From Pseudobacteriovorax antillogorgiicola (GTDB taxonomy: Bacteria; Bdellovibrionota_B; Oligoflexia; Oligoflexales; RGVZ01), in contig CAMBEK010000014.1 in NCBI GenBank assembly GCA_945865565.1, positions 1 through 44,377 of the forward strand: a stretch of 44,377 nucleotides of DNA, read 5' to 3'. A program made the position numbers and the translations under genes. The notes beneath the pieces are model-generated. The model had not been told where the DNA came from. It saw nothing but the letters and a program-made list of their open reading frames with translations, and ran no database searches. Within the stretch, counting starts at the first letter, position 1. Every line of letters begins with the position of its first letter. Of the stretch, positions 8,457-16,444 are shown piece after piece.

Positions 8457-11011
8457 CGCGGCAGAAAATTTCAAGAGTGGCGCTGCTATGCTTTCTGAGT
8501 CTCCATGCCTGCTCAGGCAACAAAACAGATTCTGGGAATAAAGTTGCCACGGGCAGCTTTACTCAGGAATCATCGGTCAGAGAGGCTCAAGATCTGGCAA
8601 ATAATTGCGTCAAACTTCCCGGACAAAGCCGACCTGTGTGCTATGAGGATCGAAATGGTCTGGCGATTGTTGGTGGCGATCAAATCATGGGGACGATCGA
8701 CGAAATAAAAAAATATAACCTCAGCGAAATCCAGGAAAAATCTTTGGCAATCCGGCGAGTGGTGTCGGGACAAGATCTACGTTGGCCGCTCCGCGAGCCC
8801 TGCGGAACGACTGGAAGTGCCGCCCTTGTTACCTGCGTCACGATTCCGTATGTGATTTCTCCAACGGGATCCTATCCGGTTTCTGTCGCTGCATATGGCA
8901 ACAAGTTGCCAGCTTTGTTTGCCGGTGTGTCGACAGGTTCCGACAAAATAGTTATCACAACAACGGGTTCAAGTCCCGTTTCATTTGAAGTGAATGTCAA
9001 CGTTTCGCAAGCATCGTTGAACGAATCAATAGCGCCCACATTTCGTGATGCGATTCCGATAGTGCTCGACCGAAACAATCTTTCGCCGACGACAATAAAC
9101 ATCAAAATGGGCCAGACCGTATCACTCAGGATGGTGGGCCAGACAGCTGCAACTTACGAAGTTTCTGCGACCTCGTTTCCGCGGACAAAGATCAAACTTC
9201 TAAGTTTGACCAATTGGAGCGCTGACCCAAGGAATGCAGGCCGAGTTTTTAGCAGCCGAGTTCAAGATGCAATCGAATATATAAACGGCCTGTACGCCTC
9301 GGAGGGCCTGCGGGTAAAGCTGCGGCCGATGCAATCGACTGACAATTCTTTAACTACTAAATTCGTCGGCATCAAGGGCGAGCCGTTGAACGGCTCGTCG
9401 GACACATTGCTGGAAAGCAGTGCATGGACGTCTTACGCGACTAACGTGGGGCTATCGGCATCGACCAATTATGTGCAGATGGTCTTGGGAGAGATGGCCG
9501 GTCAGACTGCGATACGCCACGAATTTGGTCACGTTTTTGGACTCTTCCACGAACACGCTCGTGAGTCACGACCGATTGAAATCATGCGTGATAATATTAT
9601 CCGGATGGGGCGTTGCGCGTCGGACGGAAGCAACTGCAATTTATTGAATCAGTGGACATACGATGCAGTCGCATCAAAGGACTTTGGCGAGTTCGACTTT
9701 AGCTCGTTGATGATTTATGCATCAACTTCGCATCGCGACTTGTATGGCGACTGGCCTGATGGACTCGTCTCGATGAGGCACAAAAATGGGCCACGCTTTT
9801 CGTCAAATTCGGTTTTTTCGAAATCAGACATTCTTAGCCTCAATTCATTGTACTTCAGAGAAGTCGACCCTCCTCTGATTTCGTCCGGAGCTTGCAATAC
9901 TGTGGAATGTTCATTGACTCTCACATGCTCGGCTTCGGGGGATCGGGTTAGTGCAAAAAACGCCCTTGGTGTGGAGCTTCTCACAGCCACCAACAGCCAA
10001 AACCAAATCGCAACGCAAGTGATCCCGTTTGGATCCATTTTTACAACGTGCTCCCGGAACACAAACGCTGTTCAACAATCAGAAAAAAAAATATTTGAAA
10101 TCAAACCCTACGAACCACTCGCTTTCTCTCCCTCTGCAGGTATAAAAACGTTCACCACACAGTCTGTCAGCATCGATATCCGAGGCGGATTTGATATTCT
10201 GCCGACGGCGACTTTGGCGCTTCCGAAAGTTGTAGAAATAATTCAGCCCGACCCAAGCGCAGGTCAGGCACGCGTGAACGTTGCTACTGACGGAAGCAAA
10301 GTGAAGTTCGTTTCCCCCGTTGCCGGCATTTATAGACTACGGGTTCGGGCGCTGAGCCAATACGGCCAACCAATCGAAGCCGACACCACTGTCGATGTTG
10401 CTGATGAATTGAAAATAGATATTCCAGATCCGGTTCAAATGGCACCAGGAAAAACCCTCACGCTGCAGGCTCTCGGAGGACACGACCCGGTGGCTTGGCA
10501 GGCACCTGATAACACTTCTTTCTCGTCCTCCTCTCGCACGGCAAATTTCACGGCACCAAATCCTAGGCGACCGGATTTCACCAGCGCTCGCATCAAGGCA
10601 TCGTCCGGAGTAGCGCCATTAACACAGCAAGAAACTGCCTTCGTGGAAATCACGCTGCTCCCTTCCCTGATCTTGTCGCCGGGGAGCGCGAGTTCGATCG
10701 TGGATTCACAGACGGAATTCCGTGCCACCGGAGGCAACGGAACCTACGTGTACTCAATTAATGCGTCTGGGACCTCTGGGGTCTCGATCAACTCGCAGAC
10801 TGGAATCGTGCGTGTGTTGCCAACCGCCGTCGCGGGAAACTATGTCGTCAAGGCGTCGTCGGGCCAAATTGGTCGCCTTGACTATCAAGAGGCCACGTCA
10901 CAGATGACGGTCACGGGGCCACCTGCTGTTCCGGCGCCAACACCAGTTGTGCCACCTGCTGTTCCAGCGCCAGGAATTCTGGCTGTCCTGAACCTCTGGG
11001 AAATTCCCTGA
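8453..11011 (+). CDS. Astacin-like (metzincin) metalloprotease lipoprotein
   Basis: An 852-residue lipoprotein with signal peptide and lipobox LHAC (Cys20). The catalytic domain lies at about residues 245-480. It has the full astacin zinc signature HEFGHVFGLFHE at 356-367 (ligands His356, His360, His366; base Glu357) and a Met-turn SLMIY with Met420 and Tyr422, as in M12A proteases. The N-terminal 240 residues, with several Cys, may be a propeptide or targeting domain. The C-terminal half has Ig-like/cadherin-like beta domains (GGNGTYVYSINASG), then a Pro/Ala-rich linker and the tail NLWEIP. It is the last gene of the ATGA-coupled operon. A surface protease acting on host, prey or matrix protein, or maturing the neighbouring giant protein, is inference. 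Protease assignment is strong; substrate is unknown. Confidence 0.85.
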   Translation: MTRQKISRVALLCFLSLHACSGNKTDSGNKVATGSFTQESSVREAQDLANNCVKLPGQSRPVCYEDRNGLAIVGGDQIMGTIDEIKKYNLSEIQEKSLAIRRVVSGQDLRWPLREPCGTTGSAALVTCVTIPYVISPTGSYPVSVAAYGNKLPALFAGVSTGSDKIVITTTGSSPVSFEVNVNVSQASLNESIAPTFRDAIPIVLDRNNLSPTTINIKMGQTVSLRMVGQTAATYEVSATSFPRTKIKLLSLTNWSADPRNAGRVFSSRVQDAIEYINGLYASEGLRVKLRPMQSTDNSLTTKFVGIKGEPLNGSSDTLLESSAWTSYATNVGLSASTNYVQMVLGEMAGQTAIRHEFGHVFGLFHEHARESRPIEIMRDNIIRMGRCASDGSNCNLLNQWTYDAVASKDFGEFDFSSLMIYASTSHRDLYGDWPDGLVSMRHKNGPRFSSNSVFSKSDILSLNSLYFREVDPPLISSGACNTVECSLTLTCSASGDRVSAKNALGVELLTATNSQNQIATQVIPFGSIFTTCSRNTNAVQQSEKKIFEIKPYEPLAFSPSAGIKTFTTQSVSIDIRGGFDILPTATLALPKVVEIIQPDPSAGQARVNVATDGSKVKFVSPVAGIYRLRVRALSQYGQPIEADTTVDVADELKIDIPDPVQMAPGKTLTLQALGGHDPVAWQAPDNTSFSSSSRTANFTAPNPRRPDFTSARIKASSGVAPLTQQETAFVEITLLPSLILSPGSASSIVDSQTEFRATGGNGTYVYSINASGTSGVSINSQTGIVRVLPTAVAGNYVVKASSGQIGRLDYQEATSQMTVTGPPAVPAPTPVVPPAVPAPGILAVLNLWEIP
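10919..10972 (+). repeat. 33-bp tandem repeat coding a Pro/Ala linker
   Basis: The 21-base core at 10919-10939 recurs at 10952-10972 with one mismatch, giving a 33-base period. It encodes PPAVPAP twice and forms an extended spacer between the last beta domain of the metalloprotease and its NLWEIP tail. Confidence 0.8.
10989..11007 (+). other. Shared C-terminal tail coding motif, copy 2 (NLWEIP)
   Basis: Identical over 19 bases to 8434-8452 and placed the same way, immediately before the stop codon (metalloprotease stop at 11009-11011). The flanking bases differ, so the identity is confined to the tail codons. Confidence 0.75.
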
Positions 11012-11043
11012 AATCAGAATCTTCCTTGCGCGCTTTGTGATCC

Positions 11044-12228
11044 TCACTGTGGATCAGGGATTCGAACTGGTTCATCGGCCTCTGCCTCAGGCGAATTCCC
11101 AGGTGCAGTCCGGTTGGAATTTGGTGAGAACGTTCCGGCCGCGCCATAAAGCATCGATTGAAGTTTCGAGGCACTCAACCATTTGCTGCAACCTCGCCCA
11201 CTCGATGGGCAGCCAACGGTGTCGACGATCATGATTTGCGAGTCGTCTGACTTGCAGGCAATCCCGACGACGGCGTGCCAGATAGATCCGTACATGACAA
11301 ACACATGGACCGGTGATTGGCGGGTACGCATCCACTCACAAATGCTCGCCACATTCTGGCGAGAGGCTTGCCCGGAATTGCGGCTGTAACGGAAGAGGGT
11401 TTCAATGTCCAGGTCGGGAATTGCCTTGGCCTGGTCCGCGACCCGTGCGGCCATGGATCTGGCCTGAGATTTAGTCGCCGAATAACTGAGGCGTTGGTTA
11501 TAAAGTGGCTGCGTTGGCAGCAGGGCGTCATCGAGCCACAGACGCATCCCGGATATTCCTTTTAGCGCGTCGGTGTCCTTTTGTTGAAAGGGCAGTTTCA
11601 GCAAAACAAACGGACGGGACAACTGTGCATTCGGATCAATGGATTTGCGGATATACCACTCGATGATTGTGGCTGATGAGTTGTACCAACACGTAGAGCT
11701 GCCATATTGGTTGATCCCGCGTGGCGTCAGATGCTTGGTCAAGTCCACATCGCCAGCCTTGGGCTCATCACCGGAATCATTTTCCTTGGAATTTTGGTAC
11801 GACGCGGTCTGAAGTTCGTCTGTGATTAAAAGTGTTGGATTTCCAGATGGCGATGACGGGATCAGAACTGTGGCGGTGCATGTGCCGTCGCTGCACCAGG
11901 AGGTCGACCCATCGGCAGCAACGTAGCCGATCAATTTTCCCCGCCCAGCTTCCTGGGAATTTGGGGCTGAATCGCGCTCAATGCGACCATTGGTACGAAT
12001 CGCCAACAGGTCCAAGATTTGTACTTTTTCTCCGGTCGGCATGCGGAAGGTCGATCCGTCATAGCGAATCAAGTTGGCATCGGCTTCTCCGGAAATTCCG
12101 TCGCGCCCTTCACTATCCAAACTGGCCAGAGACGAGGTCGGGCTGGTGTTCGTGCATGCTGCAAAGTGGAAATTCATCAAAATGGTGAAAGCAGGGACGA
12201 TAAGACGACGCGCGAGAGTTTTGGTCAT
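11044..12228 (-). CDS. Papain/C39-like cysteine peptidase lipoprotein (paralogue)
   Basis: A 394-residue lipoprotein with lipobox FAAC (Cys25). It is a clear paralogue of the partial gene at 1-1258. It shares the WCxxxxCTAT segment (residues 111-120), the active-site block QYGSSTCWYNSSA (Gln174, Cys180), GSIWHAVVGI (His318), IVDTVGC (Asp336) and the YGAAGT end of the core. Here the protein stops soon after with an acidic tail, whereas the other copy continues. The Gln/Cys/His/Asp set fits papain-like C39-family peptidases. AAGGG lies 8 bases before the ATG. It is convergent with the metalloprotease gene (32-base gap) and divergent from the lipoprotein at 12558. Two paralogues on the opposite strand thus bracket the surface operon. 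Substrate unknown. Confidence 0.8.
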   Translation of the reverse strand: MTKTLARRLIVPAFTILMNFHFAACTNTSPTSSLASLDSEGRDGISGEADANLIRYDGSTFRMPTGEKVQILDLLAIRTNGRIERDSAPNSQEAGRGKLIGYVAADGSTSWCSDGTCTATVLIPSSPSGNPTLLITDELQTASYQNSKENDSGDEPKAGDVDLTKHLTPRGINQYGSSTCWYNSSATIIEWYIRKSIDPNAQLSRPFVLLKLPFQQKDTDALKGISGMRLWLDDALLPTQPLYNQRLSYSATKSQARSMAARVADQAKAIPDLDIETLFRYSRNSGQASRQNVASICEWMRTRQSPVHVFVMYGSIWHAVVGIACKSDDSQIMIVDTVGCPSSGRGCSKWLSASKLQSMLYGAAGTFSPNSNRTAPGNSPEAEADEPVRIPDPQ

Positions 12229-12557
12229 GGTGATGACCCTTATGCAATCGAGGTATGCGAATTCAAGGCAATGTATTTTTCTCCATGGAAGATTCGTGCC
12301 AAATTTTGAATCCGGTTCTTTCGCGGGGTTGGCGTTCAGAAAAGGGTGGGCGAGCGTTCAAGGATCAGGCGATGTCAATTTTTGCGACAATTGAAAGTCT
12401 ATAAGCTGCGTTTATTACACAAGTCAGGAGACTGGAATAATTCTGGAAAATACCTGTCAGTAAACTTTTACCCTCGAGTTTCCGATAGCGTCGCCTGTTC
12501 GTCGTTTAGTCATCGGGCATCGTCTTCAGATGGTGTCCACCTTTCAGGAGGCTTTCC
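12229..12557. promoter_or_regulatory. Divergent intergenic region
   Basis: A 329-base gap between two divergent lipoprotein genes, with no gene visible. A weak sigma70-like pair for the plus-strand gene is TTGAAA at 12391-12396 and TATTAC at 12413-12418 with a 16-base spacer. AGGAGG at 12546-12551 is the ribosome site for the gene starting at 12558. The promoter call is tentative. Confidence 0.35.
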
Positions 12558-13244
12558 ATGAAGTCAGTCAAGAACGAGCCATCGGCACGCATGGCGCAAG
12601 TTGTTATCTTTGTCGCTGCCCTCACGGCAGTGGTGTCCTGTAGGGCTGAAAAACCTCTGGGGGCAGTGAAGGCCGCGGAAAACACTGGTATCGATCCAAC
12701 TTTCATTTTGGCGTGTTCGTCCAGATCCGTTAGCCAAGGGCCGGTTACGGTCGAACTTGGGTTCTTTAATGATGAGCGGGGCGGGGTGGTGGGCTTTGGC
12801 TCGATTGGAAAGAATACGGTAGACCGTGGAAGAATTGACGAGACGGCACTGATGTTCAACGAGCTTAAAGTCGATGTGCCTGCGAGCGTCCGTGGGGTCG
12901 GCGGGATTTTGCCGATTCTGGAAACCTACGTAGCAGTTGGGTTTGGCCTGAGGGAAACAGACGTGCGAGGGGCCACCCAACAACGAGAGGAGGCCAAGAT
13001 CCAGGTTTCCGGGTTGCAGTGGCAGCGTGGCGCTGGAGAAGCCGCAGGCATGTTGGTGGCGCAGGGGGTGATGACGGTCACTTTGGCCAGCACCCGCACC
13101 ATCGCAGCCGAAGCACAGGTTCACTGCACGAGGGTCGTCAATGCCGAGGCTGGTGCCAGGACTGCACCGATAACTGCGGAACAAACGCGTGAGCAAGATT
13201 TGCAACGCAGCCAGCCACTGGCACCGGGCGAGAGCGAGGGCTGA
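12558..13244 (+). CDS. Lipoprotein of unknown function
   Basis: A 228-residue protein with an N-terminal hydrophobic segment ending in the lipobox VVSC (Cys28) and so a predicted lipoprotein. A strong AGGAGG sits 6 bases before the ATG. The mature part has alternating beta-strand-like stretches, for example GPVTVELGFFNDERGGVVGFG and a later VMTVTLASTRTIAAEAQVHC, and a polar Glu/Gln-rich C-terminus. I do not recognise a family. It follows the surface-protein region and is divergent from the second cysteine-peptidase lipoprotein, so it may belong to the same secreted set, but nothing in the sequence proves this. A long imperfect hairpin lies just after the stop. Confidence 0.7.
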   Translation: MKSVKNEPSARMAQVVIFVAALTAVVSCRAEKPLGAVKAAENTGIDPTFILACSSRSVSQGPVTVELGFFNDERGGVVGFGSIGKNTVDRGRIDETALMFNELKVDVPASVRGVGGILPILETYVAVGFGLRETDVRGATQQREEAKIQVSGLQWQRGAGEAAGMLVAQGVMTVTLASTRTIAAEAQVHCTRVVNAEAGARTAPITAEQTREQDLQRSQPLAPGESEG

Positions 13245-13256
13245 AAGATAAAATCA

Positions 13257-13297
13257 GGAATGACGGGCGGGCGATTTAATCGCCCTGTGATCATTCC
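13257..13297. terminator. Bidirectional hairpin between convergent genes
   Basis: GGAATGA at 13257-13263 pairs with TCATTCC at 13291-13297, and an inner stem GGGCGA (13269-13274) pairs with TCGCCC (13280-13285). It lies between the lipoprotein stop (13244) and the opposite-strand MFS-acyltransferase stop, which it overlaps. There is no clear U-run, so termination is only likely. Confidence 0.5.
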
Positions 13298-15165
13298 AGA
13301 AGGTTTGCCATTTCTTCTTGCAGGACCGGTGCGATGGCATCGGTCTTTTTTTCTGCGCTGCCTTGAAAACGCTGGATCACCACAGAAATGGTCCGGCGGC
13401 TGGGATGAGGGAGGCGACTCATGGCGCGTCCGCCCATGCGGGAAAAAAAACTGCCCCAAAGTCCGTTGATTGCCAGCATGTATACGGGAACGGGATCCGT
13501 TTTTAAAATCCGGTCCACTCCAGGCCGGAATGTGGCGAGTTTTCCGTCGCGGGTGATGGCTCCTTCCGGGAAAATGCAGACGACGTGATCATCGCGAAGG
13601 GCAGCTGAAATCAATTCAAACGATCTTTCTTTCAGGGCTGCATCTTCCTTTGCAGGAGCGATTGGAATCGCCTTGGCGGCTCCAGCAAGGATGTGAATTC
13701 CAGGGGTTGTGAAAAAGTGATGGTCCATCACAAAACGGACGGGTCGCCGGCAGGCTGCGGTGATGATGAACCAGTCAATAAAGGAAACATGATTGGCAAC
13801 AACCAGGGCTGGGCCGGTGGATGGAATGAGTTCCCGGCCAGAAAACTTCAGGCGGTAAATCAAAGTGGCCAAGACCCATGCAACAAAGCGCATCACAAAT
13901 TCAGGAATGAGTGCCAGGATCCACGAACAGACCGCGAAATTCATGATGGCCGAGACCAGAATAATTTCAGCGGTGTTGAGTCCGAGTTTATAGAAAATCA
14001 TCGTGAACAGTGCTGATGCCACCATGAAGATGGCGTTGATGACGTTGTTTGCGGCGATCAAGCGTGAGCGGCTGCGTGGGTCAGACCGGTGCTGTATGTA
14101 TGCATAAAGTGGCACAATAAAAAGGCTTCCGCTGATGCCGGTCATGCCAATATCAAACAAGATGCGCCACGGGACTTGAAGGGCGTTGAATCCAAACTCA
14201 GGATAGTTGATGAGCGCCATGGCAGCCGTGCTAAGGTCGACAAAATAAAGATCACCAGCAAAGATCGACATGCCGAGCGCTCCCAATGGAACGAGGCCGA
14301 GCTCAATCTCGCCGCCCGAGAGTTTTTCAGAGAGCAAAGAACCAATTCCGACGCTGACGGAAAAAGTGGCGAGTAGGATTGTGGTGGTGGCCGGGTCATT
14401 GCTGTTAAGCGTGTGTTGGGCAAAGGTCGGTAGTTGCGCCAAAATTGTTGCGCCGAAATACCAGAACCAGGAAATTCCCATCACGGCGTTCAATATGCCT
14501 TCGCGCTGGCGGCAAATTGACATCAGATCTTTCATGTCCGAGAAGAAATTCAAACTCAGGGGCAGGGTGGGGTCGGCGGCTGGGGATTTTGGAATGAAAA
14601 CCGAAAACAGCCAGCCGGCGATGGCAATCCCCATGATCCAGGCAGAAATGACTCCGGGATGGCCATGAGCCGCAAGAGTCCCACCAAGCAGGGTTCCGAG
14701 CAGAATGGCCAGGAAGGTGCCCATTTCCACTAGAGCATTGCCTGCCATGAGTTCGTTTTCCTGCAGGTTCTGGGGCAGGATTGAGTACTTCACGGGACCA
14801 AAGAATGTCGAATGCGTGCCCATCAGGAACAAGGCCGTGAACAGGATCGGGTTTGAGTTCAGGTAGAACCCGGCACTGCCAATCATCATGATCAGGATTT
14901 CGCTGACCTTTACGTTGCGCATGATGGTGCCCTTGTCGAACTTGTCGGCGATGCGGCCGGCAATGGGCGAAAATAAAAAGAAGGGCAGGATGAAAAGGCC
15001 TGCGGCGGCGTTGACGAGAAGGCCACCCTCGGCCTCGGTGGCTGATTTGTAGGCCAGCATGATGACCATGGCATTTTTGAAAACATTGTCATTGAAGGCG
15101 CCAGCGCACTGCGTCAAAAAGAACGGGCCGAAGCGGCGTTGGATGAGGAGTCGGGTGAGGGACAT
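13291..15165 (-). CDS. MFS transporter / PlsC acyltransferase fusion (LplT-Aas-like)
   Basis: A 624-residue membrane protein. Residues 1 to about 410 form a 12-helix major facilitator domain that begins FFLTQCAGAFNDNVFKNA, typical of the lysophospholipid transporter LplT. Residues about 430-620 are a glycerolipid acyltransferase of the PlsC superfamily with the NHxxxxD catalytic motif (NHVSFID) and the FPEGAITRDG motif. The protein lacks the acyl-ACP synthetase (AMP-binding) domain that follows in the bifunctional Aas of many relatives. It probably brings lysophospholipid across the inner membrane and re-acylates it. AAAGGA precedes the ATG. It lies 12 bases downstream of a small membrane protein gene in the lon-fabI direction. 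Confidence 0.85.
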   Translation of the reverse strand: MSLTRLLIQRRFGPFFLTQCAGAFNDNVFKNAMVIMLAYKSATEAEGGLLVNAAAGLFILPFFLFSPIAGRIADKFDKGTIMRNVKVSEILIMMIGSAGFYLNSNPILFTALFLMGTHSTFFGPVKYSILPQNLQENELMAGNALVEMGTFLAILLGTLLGGTLAAHGHPGVISAWIMGIAIAGWLFSVFIPKSPAADPTLPLSLNFFSDMKDLMSICRQREGILNAVMGISWFWYFGATILAQLPTFAQHTLNSNDPATTTILLATFSVSVGIGSLLSEKLSGGEIELGLVPLGALGMSIFAGDLYFVDLSTAAMALINYPEFGFNALQVPWRILFDIGMTGISGSLFIVPLYAYIQHRSDPRSRSRLIAANNVINAIFMVASALFTMIFYKLGLNTAEIILVSAIMNFAVCSWILALIPEFVMRFVAWVLATLIYRLKFSGRELIPSTGPALVVANHVSFIDWFIITAACRRPVRFVMDHHFFTTPGIHILAGAAKAIPIAPAKEDAALKERSFELISAALRDDHVVCIFPEGAITRDGKLATFRPGVDRILKTDPVPVYMLAINGLWGSFFSRMGGRAMSRLPHPSRRTISVVIQRFQGSAEKKTDAIAPVLQEEMANLLE

Positions 15166-15177
15166 GGTGATCCTTTG

Positions 15178-15516
15178 CTAGGATGGATTTATTGTGCCGT
15201 CCGTCGGATTTTTTTTGCGGATGACATGATCGATCACAAAACCGATCCCGCCGATGACTATCACACAGAGGCCAAGAAAAATGACCACGATTGGTCCAAA
15301 GTCGTGCCGGAAGCTGGTAGCGCTTATCAGATAGAAACTGACGCCAACGATGCCAGCACCAAATGCAAAAAAACGAATGGCGGTCTTCGTGAAGGCAATT
15401 TTGACAAAATACCACCAGGCTAAACATGGCAGCACCGCAAGTGTTAAATAACCAAAAAGCGGAATCGCCGACAAGGCACATGAGAGTACAAATAGGTCAG
15501 GCAGATTTTTTTTCAT
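15178..15516 (-). CDS. Small four-helix membrane protein, unknown function
   Basis: A 112-residue protein, almost all hydrophobic, with about four predicted transmembrane helices (around residues 7-27, 29-45, 47-65 and 75-95) and a basic HVIRKKN segment near the C-terminus. I recognise no family motif. It sits between fabI (64 bases upstream) and the MFS-acyltransferase gene (12 bases downstream) on the same strand and may be cotranscribed with them. Frame and context support a real gene; function is not known. Confidence 0.6.
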   Translation of the reverse strand: MKKNLPDLFVLSCALSAIPLFGYLTLAVLPCLAWWYFVKIAFTKTAIRFFAFGAGIVGVSFYLISATSFRHDFGPIVVIFLGLCVIVIGGIGFVIDHVIRKKNPTDGTINPS

Positions 15517-15580
15517 TTAGACACAGTCGGTTGGGTGGTCTTTGAATTGGAGTCATGTGCGCGTCTGAACAAGGTATGAG

Positions 15581-16435
15581 TCATTTTCGACCCGGTTCAT
15601 GAAGCCTCTGCAAGGATTCAGGAGCTCCGCCCATTATGTTATAGCCGCAGTCTGCATGGATGACCTCACCCGTAATGCTGGCGGCCAGATCTGATGCCAG
15701 CCAGCACGCAATGTTTCCGACATCTCCGCCGGTGATGTTGCGGCGCAGTGGCGCGACGAGGCGATGCAGGTGCAGCATGTCATCGATGCCGCCGCTGGTA
15801 CCAGTCGCCCCCACGGCACTGGCACTGAGGGTTTTCACTGGGCCGGCACTAATTGCATTGACGCGAATTCCACGCGGGCCAAGTTCGTTTGCTGCATAGC
15901 GCACGGCGGACTCAAGGGCGGCCTTGCACAGACCCATCAGGTTGTAGCCAGCGACGACTTTCTCTCCGCCGTAATAACTCAGGGTCATGATGCTGCCGCC
16001 ACTGGGCATGAGTTCTGCGGCGCGGCGGGCCGAGGCAAGAAAACTATAAACACTGATGTCCATGGCCTCGCGAAATCCGGCGCGGCTCGCATCAATCGTC
16101 TGGCACAGGATGTCTTCAAGGGGCGCCCATGCGACCGAATGCACGATAAAATCCAGGCGGCTCCATTTTCGTTGCAGGGCGGCGAAAAAAGCATCGGTAG
16201 ACTGGTCGCTGGTGAGGTCGCAGGGCATGACGAACTGGGAATTCAGGGGGTCTGTGACACGGCGAACACGCTTTTCGGCCTTTGCGCCCCCGGATGATGC
16301 GTCCGGCAAATAATTAAAGACGAGTGACGCACCGTTGGCGTGAGCCGCATTTGCAATAAAGGCGGCCAACGAAAATTCGTTGGCCACCCCTAAAATCAAT
16401 CCATTCTTGTCATTCAACATGTAGTCATTCAGCAC
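15581..16435 (-). CDS. fabI: Enoyl-[acyl-carrier-protein] reductase (NADH)
   Basis: FabI catalyses the last reduction of each fatty-acid elongation cycle (trans-2-enoyl-ACP to acyl-ACP). The sequence has the N-terminal cofactor region GLILGVANEFSLA, the HSVAWAP block and the catalytic SYYGGEKVVAGYNLMGLCK segment with the Tyr-x6-Lys pair typical of FabI, followed by ELGPRGIRVNAISAGPVKT. Two starts are possible: GTG at 16435, with AAGG 7 bases upstream and only 9 bases after the lon stop, or ATG at 16420, which fits the usual FabI N-terminus better (279 residues). The closeness to lon suggests cotranscription. It may be the target for triclosan-type inhibitors, as known for the family. Confidence 0.93.
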   Translation of the reverse strand: MLNDYMLNDKNGLILGVANEFSLAAFIANAAHANGASLVFNYLPDASSGGAKAEKRVRRVTDPLNSQFVMPCDLTSDQSTDAFFAALQRKWSRLDFIVHSVAWAPLEDILCQTIDASRAGFREAMDISVYSFLASARRAAELMPSGGSIMTLSYYGGEKVVAGYNLMGLCKAALESAVRYAANELGPRGIRVNAISAGPVKTLSASAVGATGTSGGIDDMLHLHRLVAPLRRNITGGDVGNIACWLASDLAASITGEVIHADCGYNIMGGAPESLQRLHEPGRK

Positions 16436-16444
16436 ATCAAAACC

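Noticed and set aside
11038-11056. Inverted repeat TGATCC ... GGATCA at the end of the second cysteine-peptidase gene, considered as a terminator.
   Set aside because: The stem is only 6 bp, lies mostly inside coding sequence and has no U-run on either strand.
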